From Petrolisthes cinctipes (Eukaryota > Arthropoda > Malacostraca > Decapoda > Porcellanidae), in the NCBI GenBank assembly GCA_033782935.1, contig JAWQEG010004817.1, positions 1-64,000 of the forward strand: DNA of 64,000 nt, given 5' to 3'. The notes below the pieces were generated by a model. That model was not told where the DNA came from. It did not search any database and saw only the letters and a program-made list of their open reading frames with translations. Both the position numbers and the translations under genes were made by a program. Positions 44,225 through 55,122 of this stretch are shown piece by piece. The stretch's first letter is position 1. The number at the start of each line of letters is the position of its first letter.

Positions 44225-44900
44225 ACTATTAAATTCAGATGTGCTTTTTACAATAACCTTTCAATTCCGTGTTTTTACAACAAACCTTTGAATTCAGTGC
44301 TTTCACAACAATAAATCTTTCAATTCAGTGCTTTCACAACAAACCTTTCAATTCGGTGCTTTCACAACAACAAACCTTTCAATTCAGTGCTTTTACAACC
44401 ACAAACGGTAAAGGTACAGAAGTGGACCTTACTGTATAATAGATATTTTACTGTCATTGCCCACTATTTCGGACCATTCTAAGACACTTTTCTTCTATGG
44501 TTTTTCTTCCTCAAATGCCCCGTTTCCAAGATAGGGCATATTCAAATGGGGCATTTTGAAATTAGCCTGACCTTACCTAACCTAACCTAGACCGCATCAG
44601 ACTACCGGGACCTAACCTGGGCAAACTACCGAGAAATAATCGTGATAAAGTACAATAAATGACTGGGGTAAAATACTAGGACCCAGCCGGATCTGGCAAC
44701 ACTGCTGAATTAAGGTCCACTTCTGTACTAATACCCAACAAACCTTTCAATTCAGTGCTTTTACAACTATAAATCTTTTAATTCAGTGCTTTTACAACAA
44801 TAAATCTTTCAATTCAGTGCTTTTACACCAACAAACTTTTCAATTCAGTACTTTTTACAACTACAAATCTTAAAACTCCAGCAGTGCTTTTTACAACAAT
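44225..44900. repeat. ~32-bp minisatellite interrupted by a foldback element
   Basis: Tandem units of AACCTTTCAATTCAGTGCTT then TTACAACAA(C/T)A run from 44,225 to 44,406 and resume at 44,735-44,900. The gap is filled by the element at 44,407-44,734. Confidence 0.88.
44407..44734. mobile_element. Foldback element with 8-bp duplication (sister of 22,699-23,080)
   Basis: Left end GGTAAAGGTACAGAAGTGGA; right end TCCACTTCTGTACTAATACC. The flanking 8-mers are CCACAAAC and CAACAAAC (7 of 8 equal), compatible with a hAT-like 8-bp target duplication. Because it sits in a tandem repeat, its limits are clear. Confidence 0.8.
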
Positions 44901-45249
44901 CAACCTTTCAATCCAATTCAGAAGGGGTAGAAAGAATAATAGAAAGCATATTTTGAGACAGACCAAAACAAATAATAAATAGAATACATGACGAGGGGTA
45001 AGCAGTAATGTCAATATGGAGATTTTTCCCTAGACATGATGGAGAATTAAAAGTTACCGATGGGGAAATAAAAATATAAAGATTGTTCAAGAGAAAATGG
45101 GGAAATTTCAAGTTGAGGTGGCAACACTGGGGGTGAGTGAGGTGTCAGCTGAGTGGACTATGTGGAAGTATTGGAGTGGATTTACTATTTATTCTCTTCC
45201 ACATGTTGTTGTACTTTATCTTTTGCTACCACACTCATTTCTCTGATAA

Positions 45250-45425
45250 CTAATAATGATCATTCGTCTCTGATAAATATGGTAATAATAATAATTCGTC
45301 TCTGATAAATATGATAATAATAATAATTCGTCTCTGATAAATAATAATAATAATAATTCGTCTCTGATAAATAATAATAATAAAAATTCGTCTCTGTGAT
45401 GAATAATAATAATGATAATGTGGAC
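45250..45425 (+). repeat. ~30-bp TCGTCTCTGATAAATAATAA minisatellite
   Basis: Five copies with variable (AAT)n lengths between AATTCGTCTCTGATAAAT cores. Confidence 0.85.
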
Positions 45426-45489
45426 CTGAAATCACTTCTGCTTTGAATCCATCTATACACGACGTAAGTATATTACTGTGAGATTAATT

Positions 45490-45605
45490 AAAGCCCGTAT
45501 TCAAGAACATTTATGGTGTATACGATGGTATGGTACTGGTACAACGGCTCCGGAGACAAACAATTGAGCCATCGTACCATCAATGTTTCTGAATATGGGG
45601 CCCTG
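45490..45605. mobile_element. Palindromic GCCCGTATTCAAGAAC-family copy
   Basis: Left arm CGTATTCAAGAACATTTATG then GTGTATACGATGG; the right end reads ATGTTTCTGAATATGGGG. The centre CAACGGCTCCGGAGACAAAC is shared with the other copies. Confidence 0.75.
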
Positions 45606-45657
45606 AAATCTATTGTAACTTTGAATATCACTTTGCAAATATTGCATCAGATATTAT

Positions 45658-45790
45658 TGGGCCATATTCAGGAACGTTTGTGGTGTATACGATGGTGTGG
45701 TACCGATACGATGGCTCCATAGACAAACAACAGACCTGTCAGACATACCACACCATTGTATACACCACAGATTTTCTTGAATATGGCCCA
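45658..45790. mobile_element. Palindromic GGGCCATATTCAGGAAC-family copy
   Basis: Left end TATTGGGCCATATTCAGGAA; right end CTTGAATATGGCCCAATAAT. Centre GATACGATGGCTCCATAGAC. The arms fold across about 55 bases. Confidence 0.82.
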
Positions 45791-46049
45791 ATAATTAATA
45801 TGTATTGTATTTAATATACGGTAGAGGTTGTGGATTTTGAGTATAAATAGTTGATAATTATAAGATAATGATGTGGGATAGTGCTTTTTTTATATAATAA
45901 TTTTGAAGGTGATTGGAAATAATAATTAAATAGGTACGGTAGTTAATTAATGTTATAAGATGAGACATTGCTTTTAATATATTTTTTTTTATATATATAC
46001 AGTATGCCAGGCCTTCATCTCCACACTACTTTTAATATTTGGTAATAGT

Positions 46050-46290
46050 TAAGGTAAATTTACAGAAGTACTTCATTCACTATACTGTATTTTATATTTT
46101 AATATCATTACCCACTATTTTTGACCATTCTAACACACTTTTCATCTATGGTGTTTCTCTCGGAGATGCCCCGTTTTACAAACATAGTTTGGAACTTAGT
46201 CTGACCTAACCTAACCTAACCTAGACCACACCAGATTAGGTTAGGTTTGGTCAGGTGAAGTCAGGCTAACTCTAAAACATACAAGTACCG
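46050..46290. mobile_element. Degenerate foldback arm with TTAGG-type core
   Basis: AGTGTAAATTTAC-like start, TATCATTACCCACTATTTTT, GTTTCTCTCGGAGATGCCCC and CCTAACCTAACCTAGACCAC, then an inverted TTAGGTTAGGTTTGG tract. Lies just upstream of ALG5. Confidence 0.6.
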
Positions 46291-46396
46291 GTAGGCCTAT
46301 TATATTGTAGTCAAGTCTGTCCAAAATATGACTACAGACATAGTAAATTTCTACAGTATGTATCGTTATTCCACAGGTGTCTTTGTGCCTAGCAAA

Positions 46397-49300
46397 ATGG
46401 ATCTTCTGGCAGTATTATCTTTTCTGATTGTCATCGCACTTGTTGCTGTAATTATTGTAAGTATGAGTCATAACATATTGACAGGTATTTTCCCCAGGTG
46501 TTGCCCCTGTGAGGGTATCCGGTCATTTCGCCCACATGCCATTTCACCACACCATAGAGTCTTTTCTCCCACAGGCCAATTCGCCCAAGGTTACTGGTGG
46601 TTCGTGAGCAGTAGTAAAAATGTGTGGGTTGTGAAGACCCTGTCCAAACACTTCTGTTAAAGCTATAGTGATGACTTATGGGTAGTGATGATGTCTGAAT
46701 TTCACCAATTTATCATTGGATAGTGAAGATGCCAAAACCATGTCATCCCCATCGACCCCACATAGAAATGGGATTAGATGTAAAAAGATTTACTTCAGGC
46801 ATAAGGGAAGAATGCTATTTATTAAACAAAGATAACTTTTAAAATGGATAAAAGTACAGTACTGTACCAGAATTATGTACACCATTGACTACCTGTATTT
46901 ATTTAGGTTATATAATAATGAAAGTCTAAGTTACAGAAATCATTATTGTACTCTGTATTTTTCAGCTGTGTTGTGTGATATATATGACAAGTGAAGCATA
47001 CCCAGTAATTCAGTCGTATGACTCAGAAAAGGTGTACCAGAATGTTTCTGCAGGGATGGAGGCAAAATTTCCTTCCATAACAGATGTACCCACAAGATTG
47101 CTCTCTGTCATTGTCCCAGCATACAATGAAGAAAGTAGATGTAAGTATATGTGTAGCTTGTTGATGCCATGTTTCTTCTTACAAATTCTAATAAGATTAT
47201 GTACAGTATAGGCAGTCCACAGTTTTATGACAATACTGTAATTGGTTCTTGAGCCCTATTGTTGGTTGGGATCCAAATGGAAATAATTTTGCTTTATTTG
47301 AAATGATGAGTTTTAACACAATGACTGCCCAGTCCCCACCGCCCTTAAAATAGGGAGAGTGGAGGATAGGACAGAGCGAGATTCATTGAATATCAAATCC
47401 TATAATGGGAACCATGATATGAATAAAAAAATAATGACAGTATTTTTTTAGGATGTTTTCTTGTGAAAAGTTTCCAGTTACTAATGCATTTTACTGTATT
47501 GCTTTCATTTACAGTACCAGTGATGATGGATGTCTGCCTTGATTACTTAGAAAAAAGAAGCGAGGCTGACAAGGCCTTTACTTATGAAGTTATCATCGTG
47601 GATGATGGTAGCCGAGATAAGACCACAGAGGTTGGTCTCAAGTACAGTCGCACATATGGCAGTGATAAAGTGCGAGTACTTACCCTTGCAAAAAATAGAG
47701 GGAAAGGAGGAGCTGTACGGATGGTGAGAATAATGATATTAAGGTGTTTGTTGGTGGAAGTACTTATACAGTACTTCAGTTTACTTTCGTGATACACCAC
47801 CCTCAATGTTGGTATACTTCCACACTTCCTTAGCCTTATCAACCCACAATGTTGTATCTTTTCTGGCACTCAGGATTTTAGCCTCTCCACACATTTCCTT
47901 GGCACTCTTAAAAAAACTATTAATATATAGTTACCATAATCTGTCAAGATCCCTTTTCTTCATCACTTTCAATCAAAGTTCATTCTCGACCATACCCTTA
48001 TATTCCTGTGCTACTGAATAATTTCTCCACCTTTAATCCGACTACTAGATACTAGATGGTGAAATATTAGAGCAGGTGGAGTGCTTTAAGTATTTGGGGT
48101 CAAAGGTGATGGTGGTTAGCAAAAAAGAGACAGGTAAAATCTAGAGTAAGAGGTAGGAAAGGTGCTAGGAGGAATGAATAGGATGTTTGGCTGTAAGTCA
48201 CTTAGAATGGATGTAAAGAGGAAGTTGTACGAAGGGATAGCAGTGCCTACTGCACTGTATGGAGTGGAAACATGGAATATGGGAGAAAGTGAAATGAGAA
48301 GGTTGAATGTAGTAGAGATATGTCTGAGAAGCATGTGTGTTGTGACTCAAATGGACAGAGTCAGGAATGAGGAAGTGAGAAAAACAGGCCATGCAGAACA
48401 GTGTGTGTTAAGATGGTTTGGACATGTGGAGAGAATGGAGGAAGATAGAATGGTAAAGAGGATAGGGGGCTCAGAAGTGGGAGGTGTAAGGAGGAGAGGA
48501 AGGCCACAGAGATGGATGGACACTGTAAAAGAAGCTCTGAGTGGAAGAGGTATATCTGTGGAGCAAGGTAGAGTGATTGTGCATGACAGAAACGAGTAGA
48601 GGAGTATGATGAATGCTTGAAGAGTGGAGATGGCTTCATGGTCTTTGGGGGAGGGGCCTGCATGAGTGTGGCCCATGGCCGGCGAAAAGCTGGAGGGGGA
48701 GTTTGCCCTGTAGTGAAGTGGCAGGGGTAAACCAGCTTTTGCTGTCGGGTCTTATTATGGATACAAACATAGCTGTATCCCTTGTAGTCCCACAAGGAGA
48801 TGTAGTTGTGCTGTGGGGGCTGCTCCCCCCTCCAACGGGGATTGGGAGGGTTGAGATGTGGAGTGTGTGTTGGGGGGGGGGGGAGCTCTACGTTTTGGCA
48901 TTTGTGTTTGGGAGGGTGTGCGACGTGACGGGGCTACCTCCAGCGTGGAGATGAAGGCCTGGTATATGTATGTGTATGTATGTATGTATGTTAATCCCAC
49001 CCCTGCACTCCTACTGTGTTATTTACACTATTCACCATCTAAACACACTTTATGTAGCATAAGATATTTGTATATGGTCAGTCAACCATCCAGTCAGTTC
49101 TCACATTACTTTCATGTCACATACATACATCAACATTTTTCTCTTGACAAGCACATTATCAATCTGGTGTGTGTGCTTGAAAAACATGTTAGATAAAGCA
49201 AGAACTGTTTTGTCATAGAATATGGAACCTTCATTAATTTTATATCTTTTCTCAGGGAATGTTCCGTGCTCGTGGGAAGCTGCTTTTATTTGCCGATGCA

Positions 49301-50868
49301 GATGGTGCTACCACATTCTCTGACTTTTCTAAAGTAGAGACGAGCATCAGAAACCTTTGTAAAGGTAATTCCACCTCAGTTATTGGTCTGATACAATATT
49401 TATGTTATTCCAGAAGGTGCATAGTTTATGATTTGATAGAAAAGAATATCTAATTCTTTCACAGATATGTGTTTAGCTGACTTATAAACCTGATTGTTAC
49501 AGTGAACACCAGCATCAATGTTCATCATCATCATCATTATCAGTAACACAAATTTCTTTTTTTGAGGGGTGGGGCATTACTAAGCAGATGTAAACAAAGA
49601 TAGAGGGATAAATATGATATGGCAGAAGTTTCCCAAAATTGTAAAGGTACTACAGATACTGTATTTAATATTTTTGCCAGAGGAGAGTGACATCAGCGAA
49701 GCATTGGCTGTGTCGTGTGGCTCCCGGGCCCACCTGGAGGAGGAGAGTGTAGCCACTCGCTCAGTTTTTCGCACTGTGCTCATGTACGGCTTCCATGGCC
49801 TGGTGTGGCTCCTGGCTGTGAGAGAAGTGAAGGATACTCAGTGTGGCTTCAAGTTGATGACACGCCGCACTGCCCGAGTACTCTTCAACAGCCTTCATGT
49901 CGAGCGATGGTGAGTACAGTAGCAAGCTTTTTAACTCCTGCCACTCAAATCATCTAAACACCCAGAACTTAATTAACCAGATCGTATTATTGTACTGGAT
50001 ATTCGGGTTACGTGTTAAGACTGTGACATGGTGTGGGAGTCTCCATTCACTGAGTAGATAGCCTTTATTTGTAGCTAACTTGTATCTTTATACCAAATGT
50101 TTATGACTTTGCACATAAGAAAGCATAAAGGGAAGAAGAAAATAGTTCCTTCTTTCATGGCATATAATTTGAGGAGATTTCTCAGTAAAACTGACTCAAG
50201 ACCTATTACGGTACCTGCCTGATCTGAGAAAACCAACTTCAACTGTATGGGCATATGCTTGGTCCCCAAGATTGATCCTGATTACAGGGTTATATCCAGA
50301 GGGAGGAGGCCAAGGGATAGGTTGCACAATCATGGCCAAGGCTTGCTTGGAGGTATTACTGAAGATGGTGCTGAAAGCTGCTGATGTAGTCAGATGAAAA
50401 GATTTTGGAAAATTATTTCTTATAAAATATTCTTCCCTCTGATATTCACTAATTTAGTTTTCACCCCAGGGCATTTGATGTGGAGATGCTGTACTTGGCA
50501 CAGTCCTTGGGCATTCCCATAGATGAAATATCAGTGGAATGGAATGAAATTGAAGGTGTGTTGCATCATCTGTTGAACTGTCTTGATCATATACTGAACC
50601 TCTCAAAATGTTTGACATTATATCTAGGAATCAAATATGTAAATATATTAATGTAAATAAGAGGAGGAGGGCTCATTGAAACTGACATTCCCTTGGACCC
50701 AACATATTGTCTAATAGAATTATCAAGTACTATATTCTCTTTTATCAACCAGGAACCAAGATGACACCAGTACTGAGTTGGATTGAGATGGGTCTAGACT
50801 TATTCATCATCTGGCTCCGCTACACACTAAGGGCATGGAGGATAAAAGGTGATATGATGGCACAGTAA
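46397..50868 (+). CDS. ALG5: ALG5, dolichyl-phosphate beta-glucosyltransferase (seven exons, 327 aa)
   Basis: Coding exons: 46,397-46,456; 46,966-47,140; 47,515-47,723; 49,256-49,364; 49,681-49,909; 50,470-50,555; 50,753-50,868, all GT-AG with consistent phases. ALG5 moves glucose from UDP-glucose to dolichyl phosphate on the cytosolic face of the ER, making the donor for the last three glucoses of the N-glycan precursor. An N-terminal hydrophobic anchor (about 3-27) precedes a GT-A fold of family 2: VIVPAYNEE (68-76), IIVDDGSRD, NRGKGGAVR, the metal-binding DAD (D162, D164) and DTQCGFKL. Length is close to the human protein (324 aa). The ATG chosen has AAA before it and G after; an in-frame ATG at 46,328 would add 23 residues but lies across a possible acceptor. 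Intron 3 carries a decayed retrotransposon. Confidence 0.95.
48055..48995 (+). pseudogene. Non-LTR retrotransposon 3' fragment in ALG5 intron 3
   Basis: From about 48,060 a frame reads VECFKYLGSKV; after a frame break a 145-codon frame (48,162-48,599) carries YGVETWNMGESEMRRL, LRWFGHVERMEEDRMVK and RRRGRPQRWMDTVKEAL, the usual C-terminal end of endonuclease/RT-type non-LTR proteins. A GC-richer 3' UTR follows and ends in (TATG)n at about 48,962-48,990. No RT core is present, so it is a 5'-truncated dead copy. Confidence 0.85.
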
Positions 50869-51660
50869 TTTACACTTCACCATCATAGTCCTGCTGTTTT
50901 TCTGTTTTCTTAACGAAATTAATGTTTTAAGACATGAAAACTACAAGCTGTGCCTTCTGAATACAGTACCGTATTAAAAACTTACTGTATATCATACAGT
51001 AATGAAAAAGAAAAGTGAATCTAGGGGCATATAGTTGTCAGTATGTGTTAACTGACAGTAACTCCAGTATAGAGTAAGAGTATCAATGTCCACAGTAATA
51101 CATTTACAAGACAGTACTGACAAGGCTCTACTGTATATAACCGGAGAAACAATATATTCTGTTAACAGGCACATGGTATTTGGTGATACATTATATTGTT
51201 AAGCAAGTGGTACAATAGAGCATTAACATTTTGTTGATGTATATTTCATTCCATTCACTGGTCAACCTGGATGAAGTTTTGTAAAATGGTAAAAGTGACT
51301 TGCTGAATACAGTATTTTGGAATTTTTATATGGTTTTAATAGATGCACAAGGTTGTAAATCTTGCTATAGTGTTTCAGTATCCTGTGAGCGTGAGTGAAT
51401 TCCTAAAACTAGTCCAATATTATTATTATCAAAATAGTCCAGAGACACAAAGCTGGGAAAGAATGCAAGCATTCTATCAATCTGAGGATCCCAGTCCCAT
51501 GAATCCAACCTGAAGAAAAGAAGACAGCTTAGAGAAAGAAAGATGAGCAGTTAACTTAATAAAAACATATTAGCCCTACTCTTGAAGCCAACCAGTCCTA
51601 CACCAACACAGACAGATTCACCAAGGCATGCCATTTCACCCACACTATGAAGTCTGACCA
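50869..51660. other. ALG5 3' UTR and intergenic DNA
   Basis: AT-rich, many TACTGTA/TACAGTA words, no exon seen. Confidence 0.5.
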
Positions 51661-51679
51661 CTAATATAGCCGGTGTTAG

Positions 51680-51870
51680 AAGGGTGTGGCGCCATTTAAA
51701 AGTGGTCCGTGTGTCACCTGCCATTACAAATACTGGCCAATAACTCGCCATTAAAATGTGGTTCCATTACAAATAATGGCCACTAACTCGCTATTTCTTG
51801 TGGTCACCATTAAAAAGTGGTCCGTGTGTCATCTGCCATTACAAACTATCGGCCACTAACTGCCTAATTA
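51680..51870 (+). repeat. ~110-bp duplication (AAGTGGTCCGTGTGTCA)
   Basis: AAGTGGTCCGTGTGTCACCT with GCCATTACAAATACTGGCCA recurs about 110 bases on with few changes; a third, partial GCCACTAACTCGC unit lies between them. Confidence 0.75.
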
Positions 51871-51949
51871 TGTGTGTGGTTATTAAACTGTCATGTGTGT
51901 ATTTATTATTAAACAGACGTGTCAAAACATTTATAACCTCAAGGAAGAC

Positions 51950-52310
51950 CTTGCGTCATTACCTGGGGTGAACAGACTCTAGGATACACGATACAGTTTA
52001 TTGGTAGTATACAAAGGTCACACAGAATATGGTCGTATGCTGGTGTGCCGTGCCGTAGAAGAGCCGTAGTCGCTGCAGGAGAGTTGGCTAGAGGTAGGAG
52101 GTTAACCGAGTGATCAGAACAGGAACACGGGTAGACGTAGGGCAGCTAGGTGGTGTGGGGGCAGGCAGGACGACGGTGGGCACTGGGCAGGAACCTTGTT
52201 CTTTCGGTGCTCGAGCTGTGTTGGCGGGCCCAACAGTCTGGTTTCCACACCAACACCTGACCCTGTTCAGGGGCGGATGCCAGCTTGGTTAACCACATTG
52301 TGTTGTTTAT
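51950..52310 (-). mobile_element. LTR-like remnant related to 32.7 kb
   Basis: GGGGTGAACAGACTCTAGGA and ACAGTTTATTGGTAGTA (AATAAA on the minus strand) match 32,709-32,750. The remaining 250 bases are GC-richer, like the 32.8-33.0 kb block. Probably another solo or broken LTR. Confidence 0.4.
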
Positions 52311-52663
52311 AGTCATGCCACTTTAAGACCTCCAGAAAGAACCACCGTGAAAGGGAAGCACACTACAGCCACCGATCCACCGCCAATCCCCCCCCCCTCC
52401 AAATCAGTAGTGAAGAATGTTGAATCCTGGTGGAAATGCAGGATATCAAAAAGTCTTGGAGAGTCTGAGTGGTTTAGTAAAAGTTGGAGTAAGGTCTGGA
52501 ACGGAGTCTAGTTGAAGAGGTAAAAGGTTGAACTCTGATGGAAAAGCAGAGTTTCTATAGATTGATATAATGAGTGATTGGGTGAGAGTGTGTAGTAAAG
52601 ATTTAAGGTAAAGACTTTGAGCTTTTATGTCAAAGTTGGAACGGAGTGTAGTTTGAGGAAGAG

Positions 52664-55122
52664 TTATTGGATATTCACCTTGCTGAAATAATCCAGTAAT
52701 GTGTGTGAGGGCGAGGGTATCGTTGACGAGTGGGTTTGATAAAGTGCAAGAGAAGAGGGGTGAGGATTTGAAGGAAGTAGGGGGTTACAGGGGTTTAATG
52801 CATTTCTTGCTTTAGAATACAAAGATGACATCATTTTCCTTTTCTCATCCATCATTTTCCTTTTCTCATCCATCATTTTCTTTTCGTCATCTAGCATTTC
52901 CCCTTCTTTTCTTTTATTTTCTAAGGTTTGTTCGTGAATTTTCATTACTATATCATGTTCTTCCTTTTGAAACTTAGAAAGTGTTTCGTATGAATCCCTG
53001 CTTGCACCGTCTTCCACTTTCCTTTTCCTGACTTTAAACTTTTTTCCAATCCTTTTTGATGTAATGGAAGGCTGTATTGGTGGTATTTCACTTGGGGACG
53101 TAGCTGGTACTGATGCCTGCACTGAGGTGGGAGGAAGAGGCCTACGTTGGTTGGAGGAGCTGTGAGTAAAGGCTACCATCCCAGGTGTCTCCCTAGAGGT
53201 TGAAGGAAGAGGTGTACTAGCGAACAGAGTTACAGATGAGGTGGAAGGAAGAGGTGAATGGTCATTTCCCTCGACAGGGATGAGCGATGCAGGTGCCATG
53301 TGTGCTGTGGATGGTTCTTCAGTCATGGGCATTGGCTCACTCGTCTGCTCTTTCACCTCATCAAAATATATGTCCGTAACATCTGCACCTGTGAACAAAC
53401 AAATTACCTTAATGAAAGTAGCAGTATGGTTGTTTACAGTATAGTATAGTATACAGTAGAGTTAAGGTATATGATTGGATAGCCTCTTCCGGTAGCCTAT
53501 GATACAGTTACAGGATACAGTATGTATACAATAGAATATATCTTCTTTATCTGGGTTAATCCATGTTTAGGTAAAACCGTCTATGTTGCGGGTTACTATA
53601 TAGTGATGACTGGTTGGCAAAAATATGACAGCATCTGAAATACTTGCAAGTAGGAATACACAAGATTTGAATAGCAGAGTCAATACAGAACTGTGATATG
53701 TAAAGCAGAAGAATTTTGTACTTATTGGAAATATACCAACCTCTTGGCCAACTGTCACTGTCATTGTAGTTTGGGGCAGGTTCTAGCTCATCTGCAATGA
53801 GAGCTAGGATTTTCTCCATCACAGCATCTGGCTTGATGTCTGGACTTGGAGGCCCACCACCCGTACGATAGAATTTTTTCTTTTGGTCGCTCTCAAACTT
53901 CTTGGCCCTGAAATTATTTCATATAATTAAGAATGAAAACATTAAAATAAGTTACATACACGATTAGTACTGTATATATGGTACAGCACTGGGGATGGCC
54001 TGGCAGGATTTTTGTTTTGTTTAATTTATTACGCTCATGGAGCGGCAAACATTGTACAATATATATTACTGGTATATCAAATTATAATATGCATAAAGAT
54101 GACATTATTGTTATACTGTATTAGGTAGTGAAATAAACTTGTAATATACAGTACAGTACTATATGGGACATGGTTATAGGTAAATTACTATGTATAAAGA
54201 TGAATGACATTATTATCATATCAACTAGTGAAACAAACTTATATTATTCTGTACTACAGTAGTAACGATTACAGAATATTATTATGTGTATAAAGATGAC
54301 AATATTAATATATCAATTAGGTAAATAAATATTTAATATACAGTACTACACTACATGGAACATGGTATAAAGATCACAGAAAAATTATTATATGTAGCCT
54401 ATAAGGATGACAGGGAAATTATTATTTTTATACAGATGACAATACTGTACTATTATATCAACCAGTGAATTAAACTTGTAATATACAGTACTATATGGTA
54501 CTGCACATGGTTACAGGCAAATTATTATCAGACAGTGAAACAAACTTATAATATACAGTACATGGTTACACGGAACCTAATCTAACCTAACCTTCCAATT
54601 GTATGGGACAATTTTTGATCCTTGGATATGGAGTTATTAATTATTTTCAAAGGTAATCACTAATCATGACAGACAAGTACCACTATTCATTACCAAATAC
54701 CTCCTGGCCGAAATACTCAAACAGAAATATTATGGGAGCTGTGGTCACTTAAAGCAACACTGACCAAACCAATGACACTGACATTTCATCATAATGTGCG
54801 AAAAGAAATGTGCTAATTACTATACAAACTTTTAAAACCAATATACTAACCTTGATCTCATGTTTTCCCATAACTTTTTAACTTGCTTGACGGTTCTTGT
54901 GGGACCCATAACGCTAGAGGCAAGAGAGTTGGTGACCTGCTCCCAAGCTTGAGTTTTAACAGGAATCATGCGGGCGTCCGTAGCTCTGCTGAGGATGACA
55001 TCTCTTCTTTGGTTGATTAGGTCAAGTAGAAGTAGCCTCTCCTTTTCTCCCATGTACTGTGTTCGCTGCATGTCTCCTGTGTTCACGGGCCTTTCAATAA
55101 CAAACGGGTCGCCAGCTGACAT
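52664..55122 (-). CDS. Myb/SANT-like (zeste-type) DNA-binding protein (three exons, 387 aa)
   Basis: Coding exons on the minus strand: 55,122-54,851, 53,907-53,741, 53,388-52,664; GT-AG junctions with matching phase. Residues about 20-105 fit the Myb/SANT-like DNA-binding domain of the regulatory-protein-zeste/Myb_DNA-bind_5 group: YMGEKERLLLLDLINQRRDV forms the first helix, AWEQVTNSLAS the second and RTVKQVKKLWENMRSRAKK the third. A GGGPPSPDI linker follows, as in many such proteins. Residues 150-250 are Ser/Pro-rich, then a basic patch (KRIGKKFKVRKRKVEDG) and a charged helix with repeated DEKRKMM units likely form a coiled coil. Such proteins are numerous in arthropods and often come from transposon accessory genes, so orthology is not assigned. 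Likely nuclear. Confidence 0.82.

Noticed and set aside
48162..48599. Independent 145-aa gene in ALG5 intron 3
   Set aside because: Motifs are those of a non-LTR retrotransposon tail; 5' truncated and followed by the element's repeat tail.
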